Below, piece after piece: positions 55,613 through 64,000 of a stretch of DNA of 64,000 nucleotides. A program made the translations under genes and the position numbers. The notes below the pieces were generated by a model. That model had not been told where the DNA came from. It made no database searches and saw nothing but the letters and a program-made list of their open reading frames with translations. Within the stretch, counting starts at the first letter, position 1. Each line of letters opens with the position of its first letter. Location: assembly GCA_025201375.1 (NCBI GenBank), contig JAIWZP010000079.1, positions 40,635 through 104,634 of the forward strand. Reading direction: 5' to 3'. This stretch comes from Gongronella butleri. Taxonomy: Eukaryota > Mucoromycota > Mucoromycetes > Mucorales > Cunninghamellaceae.

Positions 55613-58600
55613 AGGCGCGTCGTACGCGCCGAGGTCGTCGTCGGGGAGAAAGAAGTTGGTGTGTCCTTTTATAACGTTCCAAGGGCTCGTTGATGGTGTC
55701 ACTGTCTTGTGCAAAAGACGAGATGGGTTCCCATGTGTTGTCCTCGGGTCCAAAGCCTTGCCATTGCACCAGATATTGGATTTGACCGCGTCGTTTCCTA
55801 TGGTCAAGTACTGATTCGATTACATATTCTGGAACGTCGTCTTCAAGGTAAACGGGGTCTGGTGGCGCCTGGTGACGCGTCGAAAGCGCGTTTTTTGTGG
55901 CGGGTTCGAGGAGACTGACGTGAAACACGTTGTGGGCCTTCATGTGTGGGGGCAGTTTGATGCGGAAAGCCACGTTGTTGATTTTTTCGACAATTGGGAA
56001 TGGTCCTAATTTTTTGTGATCCAATTTTCTGCAAGGGCGAGTGGTGCGGAGGTTTGTGGTCCTTAGCCACACTTGGTCGCCAATAGTATAATTTGGTGCA
56101 GGTGATCTGTGTCGATCTGCGAATTTTTTGTAATTTTCTTGTGCGTCAGACATGTTTTTTCTGAGCTGATTTGTAATTTCTTCCATTATTTTTGCTTTGT
56201 CGAGCGCTGTTTCGTTTTCGATTGGTGCGTCGAGAAAGAGATCCATTGTGGGGTGGTATCCATAGTTGGCAAAGAAAGGGGTTGCCTTTGTGCTCGAGTG
56301 ATTTGAATTATTGTATGCAAATTCTGCTAGTGGTAATAATGATACCCAGTCGTTTTGATTGTAATTCGTGTAGCATCGTAAGTATTGCTCAAGGACTGAA
56401 TTAATGATTTCTGTTTGACCATCAGTTTCGGGGTGGTGTCCGGATGAGAGCGATAAAGTCGTGCCAAGCGCTTGATTAAAGGATTTCCAGAATCTCGAGG
56501 TGAATTGTGGACCGCGATCTGAAACTATATTTTCAGGGACGCCGTGTAGCCTGAGCACGTTGTTGATGTAAAGGTTGGATGCTTGATTTGCGGTGGTTGT
56601 CTTCAAACAAGGTACAAAGTGCGCCATTTTTGTCAATCTGTCTACAATGACGAAAATGCTGTCGAAACCTTGCGATTCAGGTAGATCGGTGATGAAATCC
56701 ATTGAAATGGCTTGCCAGGGTTTGTCTGGTACAGGTAGCGGTTGAAGCTCACCTGATTTCGCTCTATGTGATGTCTTTGCACGCGAGCAAACATTGCATG
56801 TTTTGATGTAATCTGTGACAAACCTGCGAATATTTGGCCACCAGTACGCTCTTTTGCAAAGCTCTGTTGTCTTTTTGATTCCAAAGTGTCCTGCTAATTT
56901 TGCATCGTGTCGTTGCTTCAGGATTTCTAACCTAACAGGCTCTGGTGCGTACAATTGCTTGTTTTTCTTGGTGTAAATGAGTCCATTGTGAATTGTAAAA
57001 GGGGTTTTGGTTTTTTCTTCGTCTGTTTTAGCAAAGAATGACTTTGCGAGCGCGTCGGCTGCATATGCATCTTTGATTTTCGCGATTAGGTCATTTTTTT
57101 CGTCGCTTGTCGCCATAAATGCAAAATGGCTTGGTTTGAGTAGGGTCTGATTTTGCATGTCGTATTCATTATCTCCCTCTTTAGGCTTCAACGCTGGCTG
57201 TCGAGAGAGTGCGTCTGGTTGTGACTGGAGTTGTCCCGGGCGGTATGTGATTTTGAAATTAAAATCTGCCAAAAATAGGGACCAGCGCGCTTGTCGTCGA
57301 TTTAAGCGTCGCGTCGTAGTGAAGTACTCCAAATTTTTATGATCCGTGTAGATGGTGACAGGCTCGTTTGTTGACATGAGCAAGTGGCGGAATTGGTCAA
57401 GTGCTGAGATCACAGCTGCCAATTCTTTGTCGTAAATTGGATAATTCATTTCGGGCGGTTTAAATTTTCGCGAGTAGTATGCCACGGGGTGTAATTGATC
57501 GTCGTCGTTGCCAGTTTGGTACAATACAGCGCCAATGGCAAAATCACTTGCATCGGTCTCTAGAAAAAATGGTTTTTCTGGGTTTGGGTGTTGTATGATC
57601 GGTGCTGAGCAAAATCGTTTTTTCAATTCGTCAAATGCTTGCTGTGCCGATTCGTCCCAATAAAATGATTTTGATGCATTTTTTCCTTTTGTTTGGAGGA
57701 GTCGTGTGAGCGGTACCGCTATTTTTGAATAGTCGGGAATGAATTTTTTGTAATAGTTGCTGAATCCCAGGAAAGTTTGCACATCTTTCACGCAAGTTGG
57801 TGCTTTCCAGTCTTGAATTGCCTTGATCTTGGCGGGATCCATTTCGAGGCCTTTGTGTGAGATGATGTGACCGAGAAACTCGATTCGATCTCGATCAAAT
57901 TCACATTTTTCGATCTTTGCATACAGGCCATTTTCTCTGAATTTTTGCAGAATTGCAGCGACGTGTTTGTCGTGAGACTCTTGATCTGGTGAGAAGATGA
58001 GCACGTCATCGAGGTACGCGACTGCGTAAACATCTAGCGCGTCGTGTAGGATGTCATTGACCATATGCATGAAGGCACCGGGAGCTCCACTTAGGCCATA
58101 AGGAACCACTAATGTTTCAAAGTGGCCGTATCTCGTGCGGAACGCCGTCTTCCAGCAATCCTCTTCTTTTACGCGCAGCAGATTGTAAGCTCCCCTCAAA
58201 TCTGCTTTAGAAAAAATCCGGGCTTTAGCCATCTGCTCCATAAGTGAGCCGATTAGGGGCAATGGGTAGCGATTTTTGATCGTGATGGCGTTCAATCCTC
58301 GATAATCTACACAGAGGCGGAGGCTGCCATCTTTCTTTTTGACAAAAAGTACAGGTGCGCCAGCTGGACTCTTGCTATGTCGGATGAAACCACGGGCGAG
58401 GTTTTCTTCGACGAACTCTTTTAGTTCCTTTTGTTCGTCGACTGACAAGTTGTAAATCGCGCCAAAAGGTGGTGTCGTGTTTGGTTTCAGCGGGATTTCC
58501 AAATCGTATTTGCGATGCGCTGGTAAAATGTTAGCTTTGGCTTTGCTAAACACGTCCCGAAATCGGTGGTATTTTTTGGGTAGCAAATTTAGATCGACGT

Positions 58601-58895
58601 CATCCGATGTGTTTGGATCGTCGTCGTCAAAATTGCCAAAAAATGACGAAACGTCAAAATTGTCATCCGTGATTTTTTGCGTGGTGGTGGTGATGGTGTT
58701 TTGCGCGTCGGGTTGCGCTGCGTTGGTGGAATTTGCGCTCCATTCAGCCGGATTCGCGTAAAATTCGATTAGGTGTGATGAATCTCTGAATCTGGATCGA
58801 CAATTTCTTTTTTGACCATGTGCCAATCGGTGTCTTGCGTGAGCACCGTGTTTTTTGACCATGAAAATACCAGTGGTTCGTGCGCTTTGCACCAT
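55611..58895 (-). CDS. Chromovirus Pol: reverse transcriptase, RNase H, integrase, chromodomain
   Basis: An open frame of 1094 codons; the first 40 or so (before about 58775) are an out-of-frame overlap with the protease frame. Reverse transcriptase motifs are intact: VKKKDGSLRLCVDYRGLN, SKADLRGAYNLLRV and the catalytic AYLDDVLIFS. RNase H follows (FFLETDASDFAIGAVLYQ, YDKELAAV, IYTDHKNLEYF, QPDALSRQ). Integrase has the HHCC zinc finger (AGHFGIKKTTEL to CNVC) and the DDE core (ISMDFITDLP, VSDRGPQFTSRFW, ETDGQTEIINSVLEQ). The C terminus is a chromodomain (EYVIESVLDHR, YLVQWQGFGPEDNTWEP), which in chromoviruses directs integration to heterochromatin. This whole part has no internal stop, in contrast to gag. 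Confidence 0.93.
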   Translation of the reverse strand: MVQSARTTGIFMVKKHGAHARHRLAHGQKRNCRSRFRDSSHLIEFYANPAEWSANSTNAAQPDAQNTITTTTQKITDDNFDVSSFFGNFDDDDPNTSDDVDLNLLPKKYHRFRDVFSKAKANILPAHRKYDLEIPLKPNTTPPFGAIYNLSVDEQKELKEFVEENLARGFIRHSKSPAGAPVLFVKKKDGSLRLCVDYRGLNAITIKNRYPLPLIGSLMEQMAKARIFSKADLRGAYNLLRVKEEDCWKTAFRTRYGHFETLVVPYGLSGAPGAFMHMVNDILHDALDVYAVAYLDDVLIFSPDQESHDKHVAAILQKFRENGLYAKIEKCEFDRDRIEFLGHIISHKGLEMDPAKIKAIQDWKAPTCVKDVQTFLGFSNYYKKFIPDYSKIAVPLTRLLQTKGKNASKSFYWDESAQQAFDELKKRFCSAPIIQHPNPEKPFFLETDASDFAIGAVLYQTGNDDDQLHPVAYYSRKFKPPEMNYPIYDKELAAVISALDQFRHLLMSTNEPVTIYTDHKNLEYFTTTRRLNRRQARWSLFLADFNFKITYRPGQLQSQPDALSRQPALKPKEGDNEYDMQNQTLLKPSHFAFMATSDEKNDLIAKIKDAYAADALAKSFFAKTDEEKTKTPFTIHNGLIYTKKNKQLYAPEPVRLEILKQRHDAKLAGHFGIKKTTELCKRAYWWPNIRRFVTDYIKTCNVCSRAKTSHRAKSGELQPLPVPDKPWQAISMDFITDLPESQGFDSIFVIVDRLTKMAHFVPCLKTTTANQASNLYINNVLRLHGVPENIVSDRGPQFTSRFWKSFNQALGTTLSLSSGHHPETDGQTEIINSVLEQYLRCYTNYNQNDWVSLLPLAEFAYNNSNHSSTKATPFFANYGYHPTMDLFLDAPIENETALDKAKIMEEITNQLRKNMSDAQENYKKFADRHRSPAPNYTIGDQVWLRTTNLRTTRPCRKLDHKKLGPFPIVEKINNVAFRIKLPPHMKAHNVFHVSLLEPATKNALSTRHQAPPDPVYLEDDVPEYVIESVLDHRKRRGQIQYLVQWQGFGPEDNTWEPISSFAQDSDTINEPLERYKRTHQLLSPRRRPRRVRRA

Positions 58896-59746
58896 GGGGT
58901 GCCGAGCACGACAGGGTAGATCATTTTGGGCAGAACATTGAAAGCTGCTTTTTCGGTGGGGTGATTTTCCACGGTGAGGGAAATTGGAGCTGTTTTGAAC
59001 TTCACTTTGTTTCTGTCGACCATGACACCGTCGATGGTCGAAATTGGGATCGGTTCTTGCAATTCATCAATTGGGATGTTGAATCGTTTTACGAGATCTA
59101 GGGATAAAAAACAAGAATGTGCGCCTGTGTCGCACAAGGCAGTTACATTGAAACTTGTGTCGCCAAAGGATATGTTGATCGGCAGGGTGAGGTGACACAC
59201 AGCACCGGTAAAGTCGTTTTGTGCGTCGTCAGCTGATGGATTTTCAAGAAAATGCGAGTCATCGGGTACATCGCTTTCATCTTCGTCGGGGACCGCTTCA
59301 ATGTATGGCGAATTTGAGTTGCTAGGGTGCGGTGTGGAACACGCGATGTCAGATTGCTCGTCATCGGACGCGTCTGTGCGCGTTGTTTCGTCATGGACTG
59401 AGCGTGTTTCGTGTGTTTCATCTCCCGCTTCATGCGTTTCGTCCTCTGTTTCCGAAATTTCGTCGATTTCGGTGTCGATATCGCTGGGTGCTTCGTACCA
59501 GCTGTCGGAATCGTCGTCATCGGGTTTTGGTGTTGCATCGTTTGTGGTGGGTGCGGTTGCACCGATCGCAAAATAAGAGTTTGCCATGGTGGCGCCAGCC
59601 ACCGTGTGATTGTGAGTGGGCGAAACGCGTTTTTTATGCGGTTGCGTGGTTGCGGATGCATTTTTGTACGCATTGGGTGTTGTGGTATTGGGTCGTACAG
59701 GGCAATTGACCCGTCGGTGTCCTTTTTTGCTACAATATAGGCACAA
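58769..59746 (-). pseudogene. Chromovirus zinc knuckle and aspartic protease, frame-shifted
   Basis: Frame of about 325 codons. It opens with a CCHC knuckle, CLYCSKKGHRRVNC, then a 130-residue acidic linker (DDDDSDSWYEAPSD, TETEDETHE-like repeats). The retropepsin site LCDTGAHSCFLSLDLV and the flap-side VVLGTPWCKAHEP follow. It ends 127 bp inside the pol frame, one base out of register. Upstream, the expected lead-in to the knuckle (ITPSEREYRMK) is read in yet another frame at about 59757-59795. Losing one base from the A run at 59747-59750 would explain that break. Confidence 0.85.
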
Positions 59747-59753
59747 ATTATTT

Positions 59754-60727
59754 TCATGCGATACTCACGTTCACTGGGCGTGATCTTGGAGCCTTCAGAG
59801 TTGGATCTGAACGATCTGTTGTTTTGTTTTGGTAATCGTTGTTTCGTTGAAAATGAGTGGCATCGAGATCCATTGGCATTGGACCTGTGTAAGATGATCT
59901 TTGAGGATAATGGGAGCGTGGTTGAATTGGGTTGCTACGTGAGGCTTTGTAGTGGCGTTCTTGTTTGCGTTCAAAAAGCCGATTGTCCAGTTTTATGGTC
60001 AACTCGATCAATTCATCCAAAGTCTCAGGTCGATCGCGTGTGCAAAGCTCATCTTTTAGTGCAGAATCAAGGCCAGAGTAGTAGGCACCGGCAAAAGCCG
60101 AGTCGTTCCAATCTAACTCTGCTGCAACTTGACAGAAATCCGTCGCGTACGACGTGGCTGAGCGTCCGCGTTGACGCATGTTCATCATTTTGTTAAGAGA
60201 ATTGGATTTGACATCAGGGTCACCGAACGTGCGGAAAAATTCAACCGTGAAAGTCTCAAAATCACTTAGCACGTTGGAGTCTTTTTTGTTCAAAAGCGTG
60301 GTACACCATGAAAAAGCGATTCCTCTCATCAAACTCATGGAATAGCAAACTTTTTGAGCGTCTGTGGCGTATCTCTCGGGCTGTGAGCTGAAAACCAGTG
60401 TGCATTTTATGATGAAATTCTTAGCGTGGCGTCGATCACCATAGAAAAAGTCGGGATCGGCCATTCTTGGTTCCTTTTTTGAGCGAGCAGGGGCCGCGGA
60501 GGCGGCAGACGCGTTGTTTTGTTGTGCAAACATGTTGCCTACGTCGGTGCTAGTGCGATCTACGATTTCTTGTATGGTCTGGGGGTGACAAGATGATGAT
60601 TTAGGAAGTTTCTAACTTCCGCGACTTGGTTTGCAAGTGAAAGAATCTCGCCGTGCATGTCAATTCGTGGTGACGTCGAGTCGTCATCATTGCGCAAGGG
60701 GTGGTCCATGTTGGTATCTTCCATCAT
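59754..60727 (-). pseudogene. Chromovirus gag capsid, frame-shifted at both ends
   Basis: The main frame (60533-59754) encodes a Retrotrans_gag capsid: DPDFFYGDRRHAKNFIIKC, GIAFSWCTTLLNK, FETFTVEFFRTFGDPD, YATDFCQVAAELDW and LDELIELTIKLDNR are the family landmarks. The natural start is probably the ATG pair at 60727/60724 in a different frame, which covers 55 codons (ILSLANQVAEVRNFLNHHL, coiled coil) and meets the capsid frame at a run of five C near 60583. The C-terminal end leaves the frame before the zinc knuckle. Both breaks are of the single-base-loss type. Confidence 0.82.
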
Positions 60728-61766
60728 GTTGAATTGGATGTGGGTAAGGTTGTGCTAGAGGAAAAAAGGAAAAGCAGGTTATTTGGTTCTTTTTGGGTGT
60801 GTTACAATGTTTTTGGTGCGGTGGGTCGCTTGGGTGTGAAGATTTTGTCGTTGTGTGTCTCTAAGGTAAGTGGGGTAGAAAGGGGGTTGTCCTTTTTTTT
60901 TTTTTGTCTCAGGGCAGTGGGATTTGTTTTGTCTGTGTAAGTGGAGTTTGAATCGGTGGTGTAACCTGGCGGTGTGCGTGTGTGCGCGTTTGGTAAATTC
61001 AGGGGTAAAATGCGTGGGTGGAAACGTGGTCTTTTAGCGTCCGTGCTAAAGATACAGGAAAAATAAAAAAACTAGGAAGCGTGCAGAAACGCTGCAGGGG
61101 AAACAAGGAGGCACGAGCTTGGGAGCTGTCTTGGAACGTGGAACTAAGGAAAAAACGGAGCCTATACACTTATAGGCTGGGGGTACACGAGCACGAGGAA
61201 AATTGGGCGTTTTGTTGTCTTGATGTTGATTTGATTGTCTTGATTCTTGGAATTGATGCTGCTATTTTGTCTTGGAAAGTTGGAGATTGTCTTGAATTGA
61301 ATTGATTGTCTTGGAGCTTGAATGCGTTGGAGATTCGTTTTTTTTTTTTGATCTTGGGTGTCTCCTTTTATATCTTTTGGTGCCGTGGTTTTAGATGTTT
61401 CTACATGGAATTGATGGCAACTGCGACCGGCAACTGCGACAGGCAACTGCGGCAACTGCGGCAGATCACTGCGGCAGCTCGAGTGGAAAGATCCTTTTTT
61501 CTTGCTTGCAGCGGTGGAGGATTTTATCAGATTTTTCATTTTGGAAGGAATTGGTCGCGATCTCCTGGTGTAACGTAACTTGGATGAGATCTTATCAGAT
61601 TTTTCTTTGGAACAACAATGCGATGGGCGTAATTTAATAAATTGCAAATTTGGAACAACAAGGGAAAAGATGTTTGCATTGTTCTACAGTATGGTACTTG
61701 TGCGTGGATGCGGCTGGCTAGTAGTCGTGGCGTGATTTTTTTTTTTTGCTGCTTGCAGCGGGGTGG
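60728..61766 (-). other. Untranslated leader between the upstream ORF and gag
   Basis: About 1 kb without a supported frame. It has short imperfect repeats: ATTGTCTTGA-like units at about 61215-61320 and GGCAACTGCGAC-like units at 61428-61475. A TACAGTA lies at 61685. A T run sits at 61738-61749, next to the stop of the upstream ORF. The region may carry packaging or promoter signals; nothing more can be said. Confidence 0.5.
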
Positions 61767-62363
61767 CTAGGCCGTCCAGTGGGGGCATTTGCGGGCGTGC
61801 ACATGCTCGTCGATGTCGCGCAGGGCCCATTGCGCCGCTTTGCCCAATTCCACTAGGGCGGCGTCGGCAATGCTCTTGTAGGCCTTCGCGCCCAGGCCGA
61901 GACGCTCGATTTCGTCAGCCGTGATCAGGCCGCTGCCCAGACGACGGTGGCCCACTTCATCGAGGCGGCCGTTAATGAGTTGCACCGTCTCGAGGGCGAG
62001 TTCATAGGCCGTGAAGGCCGGCAGAGTTACCCGTCCGTGGACAAACATGTCCACCACGTACGTGCGAAAACGCAAAGTGTCGTCGTCGATGACCGCTTGG
62101 GGCACGATGGTGGCGGTGTCGTAGGCGGAATAATCCTCCATGATGTCGTCGATTTGCTCCTCCTTGATGGCCGTGGTATCATCGTCGGACTCTGTCGTTG
62201 TGGTGCCCTCGGGCCCGTCTTGGGCGGAGGGCGTCGGAGACGTCGGGGCCCAGTGGTAGGGCGTCGACCCGGCGGCGCCGACTTGTACCTCTTCCATGCT
62301 GTCATGGCCCGACGAGGAGGCGGCCACGTGATGGGTCAACACAAACTTGTCGTAATAAGGCAT
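61767..62363 (-). CDS. Unknown 198-residue ORF between the 5' LTR and gag
   Basis: A clean frame from ATG at 62363 to TAG at 61767-61769, starting 46 bp inside the 5' LTR. Its base composition is clearly richer in G and C than the rest of the element and its codons mostly end in G or C, so it looks like a conserved or recently acquired gene and not chance. I recognise no domain. The N-terminal half is acidic and Ser/Thr-rich (TTTESDDDTTAIKEEQIDDI, with IKEE fitting a SUMOylation consensus). The C-terminal half is predicted helical (LPAFTAYELALETVQLINGR) and ends HVHARKCPHWTA. Gypsy elements rarely carry an ORF upstream of gag. It may be a captured host gene or an element-specific accessory gene. 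Confidence 0.6.
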   Translation of the reverse strand: MPYYDKFVLTHHVAASSSGHDSMEEVQVGAAGSTPYHWAPTSPTPSAQDGPEGTTTTESDDDTTAIKEEQIDDIMEDYSAYDTATIVPQAVIDDDTLRFRTYVVDMFVHGRVTLPAFTAYELALETVQLINGRLDEVGHRRLGSGLITADEIERLGLGAKAYKSIADAALVELGKAAQWALRDIDEHVHARKCPHWTA

Positions 62364-62408
62364 CGTTTATTTTGTACAAAAAGAGGGTACAAGGGGAAAA
62401 GTAACAGA

Positions 62409-62785
62409 TGGAAGAGGTAAGGAAAAGGGGAAGGACATCCGCAAAGCGGGTGTCCTTTTATAGTTTTGAAATTAAGGGAATATTCTAATATGAAGCCTGC
62501 GGCAAGACGCGTCTATTTGGATGTTTCGATCTGGAATGGTCCATCGCGTCTTGGCAATTGTAGATGGGCGTTTTGTATGGGTCATGATTGGCGTTTTGAC
62601 CTTTTGGAACGTACAAGATGGAATGTGGGCGTTTGGAAAGGTAGATGGAAAGATGGGCGTTTAGAAAGGTCTATGGAAGCGCGAGGAGCGTCATCTAGAT
62701 CAGAGATGGCGCAGCGAGCGCGTAATAAAAAAAAATAAAATAGAGTGATCTGCAATTCTGTGCTGCGGATCTGGGGGACCTAACA
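62409..62785 (-). repeat. 5' LTR of the chromovirus
   Basis: 377 bp, nearly identical to 55221-55599. On the minus strand it begins TGTTAGGTCCCCC at 62785 and abuts, without any spacer, the coding sequence of a second gypsy element on the plus strand (62786 on). The inner end was placed at TG 62409, where identity with the other LTR drops. Confidence 0.85.
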
Positions 62786-64000
62786 AGCGCTTACACACTC
62801 TTAGACCTCAAGATGGCTTTTCATAGGTTCATGATTCATCCGGACCATCGTCATAAGACGAGCTTCACGCACCGAGGCATTCATCTGCAATTTCGCTCCG
62901 CGCCATTCGGCGTTAGTACGATGACGTCTAAATTTATGCGCATTACCGCGTTGATTCTGTCAGATATGCAGTCCTTTGCCACCGCATTCGTTGACGACAT
63001 CATCGTGTTCTCGCACGACTTGGAAAGTCACGCTGAGCATGTAAAACGAGTAATTGATAAACTCACAGAGGTCAATTTGGTGTTAAACGCCGACAAATGT
63101 TGTTTTGCTCAACGGTCCGTGCATTTTTTGGGTTTCTGCGTCTCGGATCAAGGTCTCTCCCTTGATGCGCGCAAAGTTACCAATGCACTTGACTGGCCAC
63201 GCCCTCAAACGGGACGTGAAATTATGTCGTTTTTGGGTTTGACCAATTATTTACGTGATCACATTCCTCGTGTCAGCCAACTCACGGCCCCTTTGGACCG
63301 TTTGCGTAACGCAAAAGATGTAACCTCTTTATGGACACCCGCATGTGAATGGTCTTTCCAGGCCATCAAGCGCGCACTCACAAAAGCGCCCATTTTACGG
63401 TTCCCACTTGTAAACGAGCCCTATCACTTGGCCACCGACGCCAGTAACACCGGCATTGGTGCCGTTTTGTTCCAATTGGACCCTGAAAATAACAAGAAAA
63501 TTCGATACATCGGATTCATGGCTCGTTCCCTCTCAAAATCTGAGCGCAATTACAGTGCGACGAAAAAAGAGCTGTTAGCTCTCGTGTGGGGCCTTACCAG
63601 ATTTCACAAATACGTGTACGGGCGTTCTGACACGCAGGTTTGGACCGACCATCGCAGCCTGGTCTACCTGCACACGCAAAAATATGCAAATCTTATGATG
63701 TTGAACTGGCTCAACACGATTTTGCAATACACATTCACCGTGTCCTACGTGCCCGGTCTACAAAATGTCCTGCCTGACGCTTTAAGTCGCCTTTTTGCTG
63801 AGCAAAAAGAGCTGGAGGGGAATGGGACTTGGCATTTACCTATAAAACACAAAATGCAAATAATGACAAACGCGTAAAAAAAGATCCTGAGCACAATGAA
63901 AATAATCATGACTTTGAGGACGACACGTTTATCGTGGATGATCCCAAGGAACAGCAGCATTTGCTCGCCATTTATCACAGACATGCCATTGTTTACGACC
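62786..64000 (+). pseudogene. Fragment of a second gypsy element: reverse transcriptase and RNase H
   Basis: The reading frame is open from the first base after the LTR. It starts inside reverse transcriptase at SAYTLLDLKMAFHRF, then FRSAPFGVSTM, the catalytic AFVDDIIVFS and VHFLGFCVSDQGLSLD. RNase H follows (YHLATDASNTGIGAVLFQ, TKKELLALVWGL, WTDHRSLVYL, PDALSRL). The upstream fingers of reverse transcriptase, protease and gag are missing. The frame stops at 63875-63877 but another frame continues with a linker-like sequence (DPKEQQHLLAIYHRHAIVY) to the window edge, so there is a frameshift at about 63800-63850. It differs strongly from the chromovirus and belongs to another gypsy lineage. 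Confidence 0.88.

Larger units (their letters stand above)
55221..62785 (-). mobile_element. Ty3/gypsy chromovirus retrotransposon, decayed
   Basis: Two direct repeats of about 378 bp bound the element; read on the minus strand each starts TGTTAGG, and the left copy is preceded by a polypurine tract, so the 3' LTR is at 55221-55599 and the 5' LTR at 62409-62785. Reading order on the minus strand is 5' LTR, a 198-codon ORF of unknown function, about 1.0 kb non-coding leader, capsid, zinc knuckle with protease, then reverse transcriptase, RNase H, integrase and a chromodomain. The chromodomain places it in the chromovirus branch. At least four single-base frame breaks show it is not intact. I found no clear tRNA primer-binding site inside the 5' LTR and no target-site duplication. 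Confidence 0.92.

Noticed and set aside
59143..59757. 204-codon frame overlapping the zinc knuckle and protease
   Set aside because: Only its first residues look real (they lead into the zinc knuckle in a broken frame); the rest is an out-of-frame Thr/Arg-rich shadow of the protease linker.
59753..59795. Intron-like GTGAGT...TTGTAG segment at the gag/zinc-knuckle junction
   Set aside because: Removing it would delete the first Cys pair of the CCHC knuckle, so it is not a credible intron.
1..64000. tRNA, 5S rRNA and CRISPR features
   Set aside because: I looked for B-box-like GGTTCRAATCC motifs, cloverleaf patterns and spaced direct repeats and saw none; CRISPR is not expected in a fungal nucleus.

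Overview
The window is nuclear DNA from a filamentous fungus, probably an early-diverging lineage. The evidence is short GT-AG introns (mostly 50-150 nt) in almost every gene, fungal-type genes (MIM1/TOM13, Ssz1-type Hsp70, COX16, a prenylated Sel1-repeat protein like the chitin synthase activator Skt5/Chs4) and a Ty3/gypsy chromovirus. Genes such as TBC1D5, CCDC174, GPATCH1 and a two-glutaredoxin PICOT are kept, which budding yeasts mostly lack or have reduced. The lineage is inferred; no rRNA or marker comparison was possible.

Layout. 0.5-8.3 kb: 2H phosphoesterase (-), RasGEF (+), p23 co-chaperone (-), ribosomal protein eS1 (+), dienelactone hydrolase (-). 8.3-10.7 kb: gene-free, with a degenerate dispersed repeat. 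10.7-16.5 kb: Sel1/CAAX protein (+), RidA (-), small coiled-coil protein (-), OST5 (-), MIM1 (+), fucosyltransferase-like glycosyltransferase (+). 16.5-20 kb: gene-free, with a second repeat copy. 20-33.8 kb: complex I subunit NDUFA6 (+), Kelch/coiled-coil polarity protein (-), GPATCH1 (+), Ssz1 (-), CCDC174 (+), PMCA-type Ca2+ pump (+). 34.5-53.5 kb: TBC1D5-like RabGAP (-), a doubtful gene (-), exocyst SEC15 (+), TPR protein (-), RhoGEF (+), LSM4 (-), mitochondrial EF-Ts (-), ERB1/BOP1 (+), PICOT glutaredoxin (+), COX16 (-), MARVEL-like membrane protein (+). 53.5-55.2 kb: third repeat copy. 55.2-62.8 kb: a decayed chromovirus with two LTRs, joined directly to a fragment of a second, oppositely oriented gypsy element that runs off the window.

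The genes are compact and often head-to-head with 40-260 bp between start codons, or tail-to-tail with as little as 15 bp. Recurrent themes are translation and ribosome biogenesis (eS1, ERB1, Ssz1, mitochondrial EF-Ts), RNA processing (LSM4, GPATCH1, CCDC174), polarity and secretion (RasGEF, RhoGEF, Kelch, SEC15, TBC1D5, Sel1/CAAX) and mitochondria (NDUFA6, COX16, MIM1, EF-Ts).

The most unusual signal is in the gene-free stretches. The heptamer TACTGTA/TACAGTA occurs 41 times by eye, none in a predicted exon. Where diverged copies of the dispersed repeat can be compared, the heptamer sits exactly where one copy has a bare TA, that is, as a 5-bp insertion. This matches the known excision footprint of Tc1/mariner (Sleeping Beauty type) transposons and suggests a genome scarred by many past excisions, although no such transposase lies in the window.
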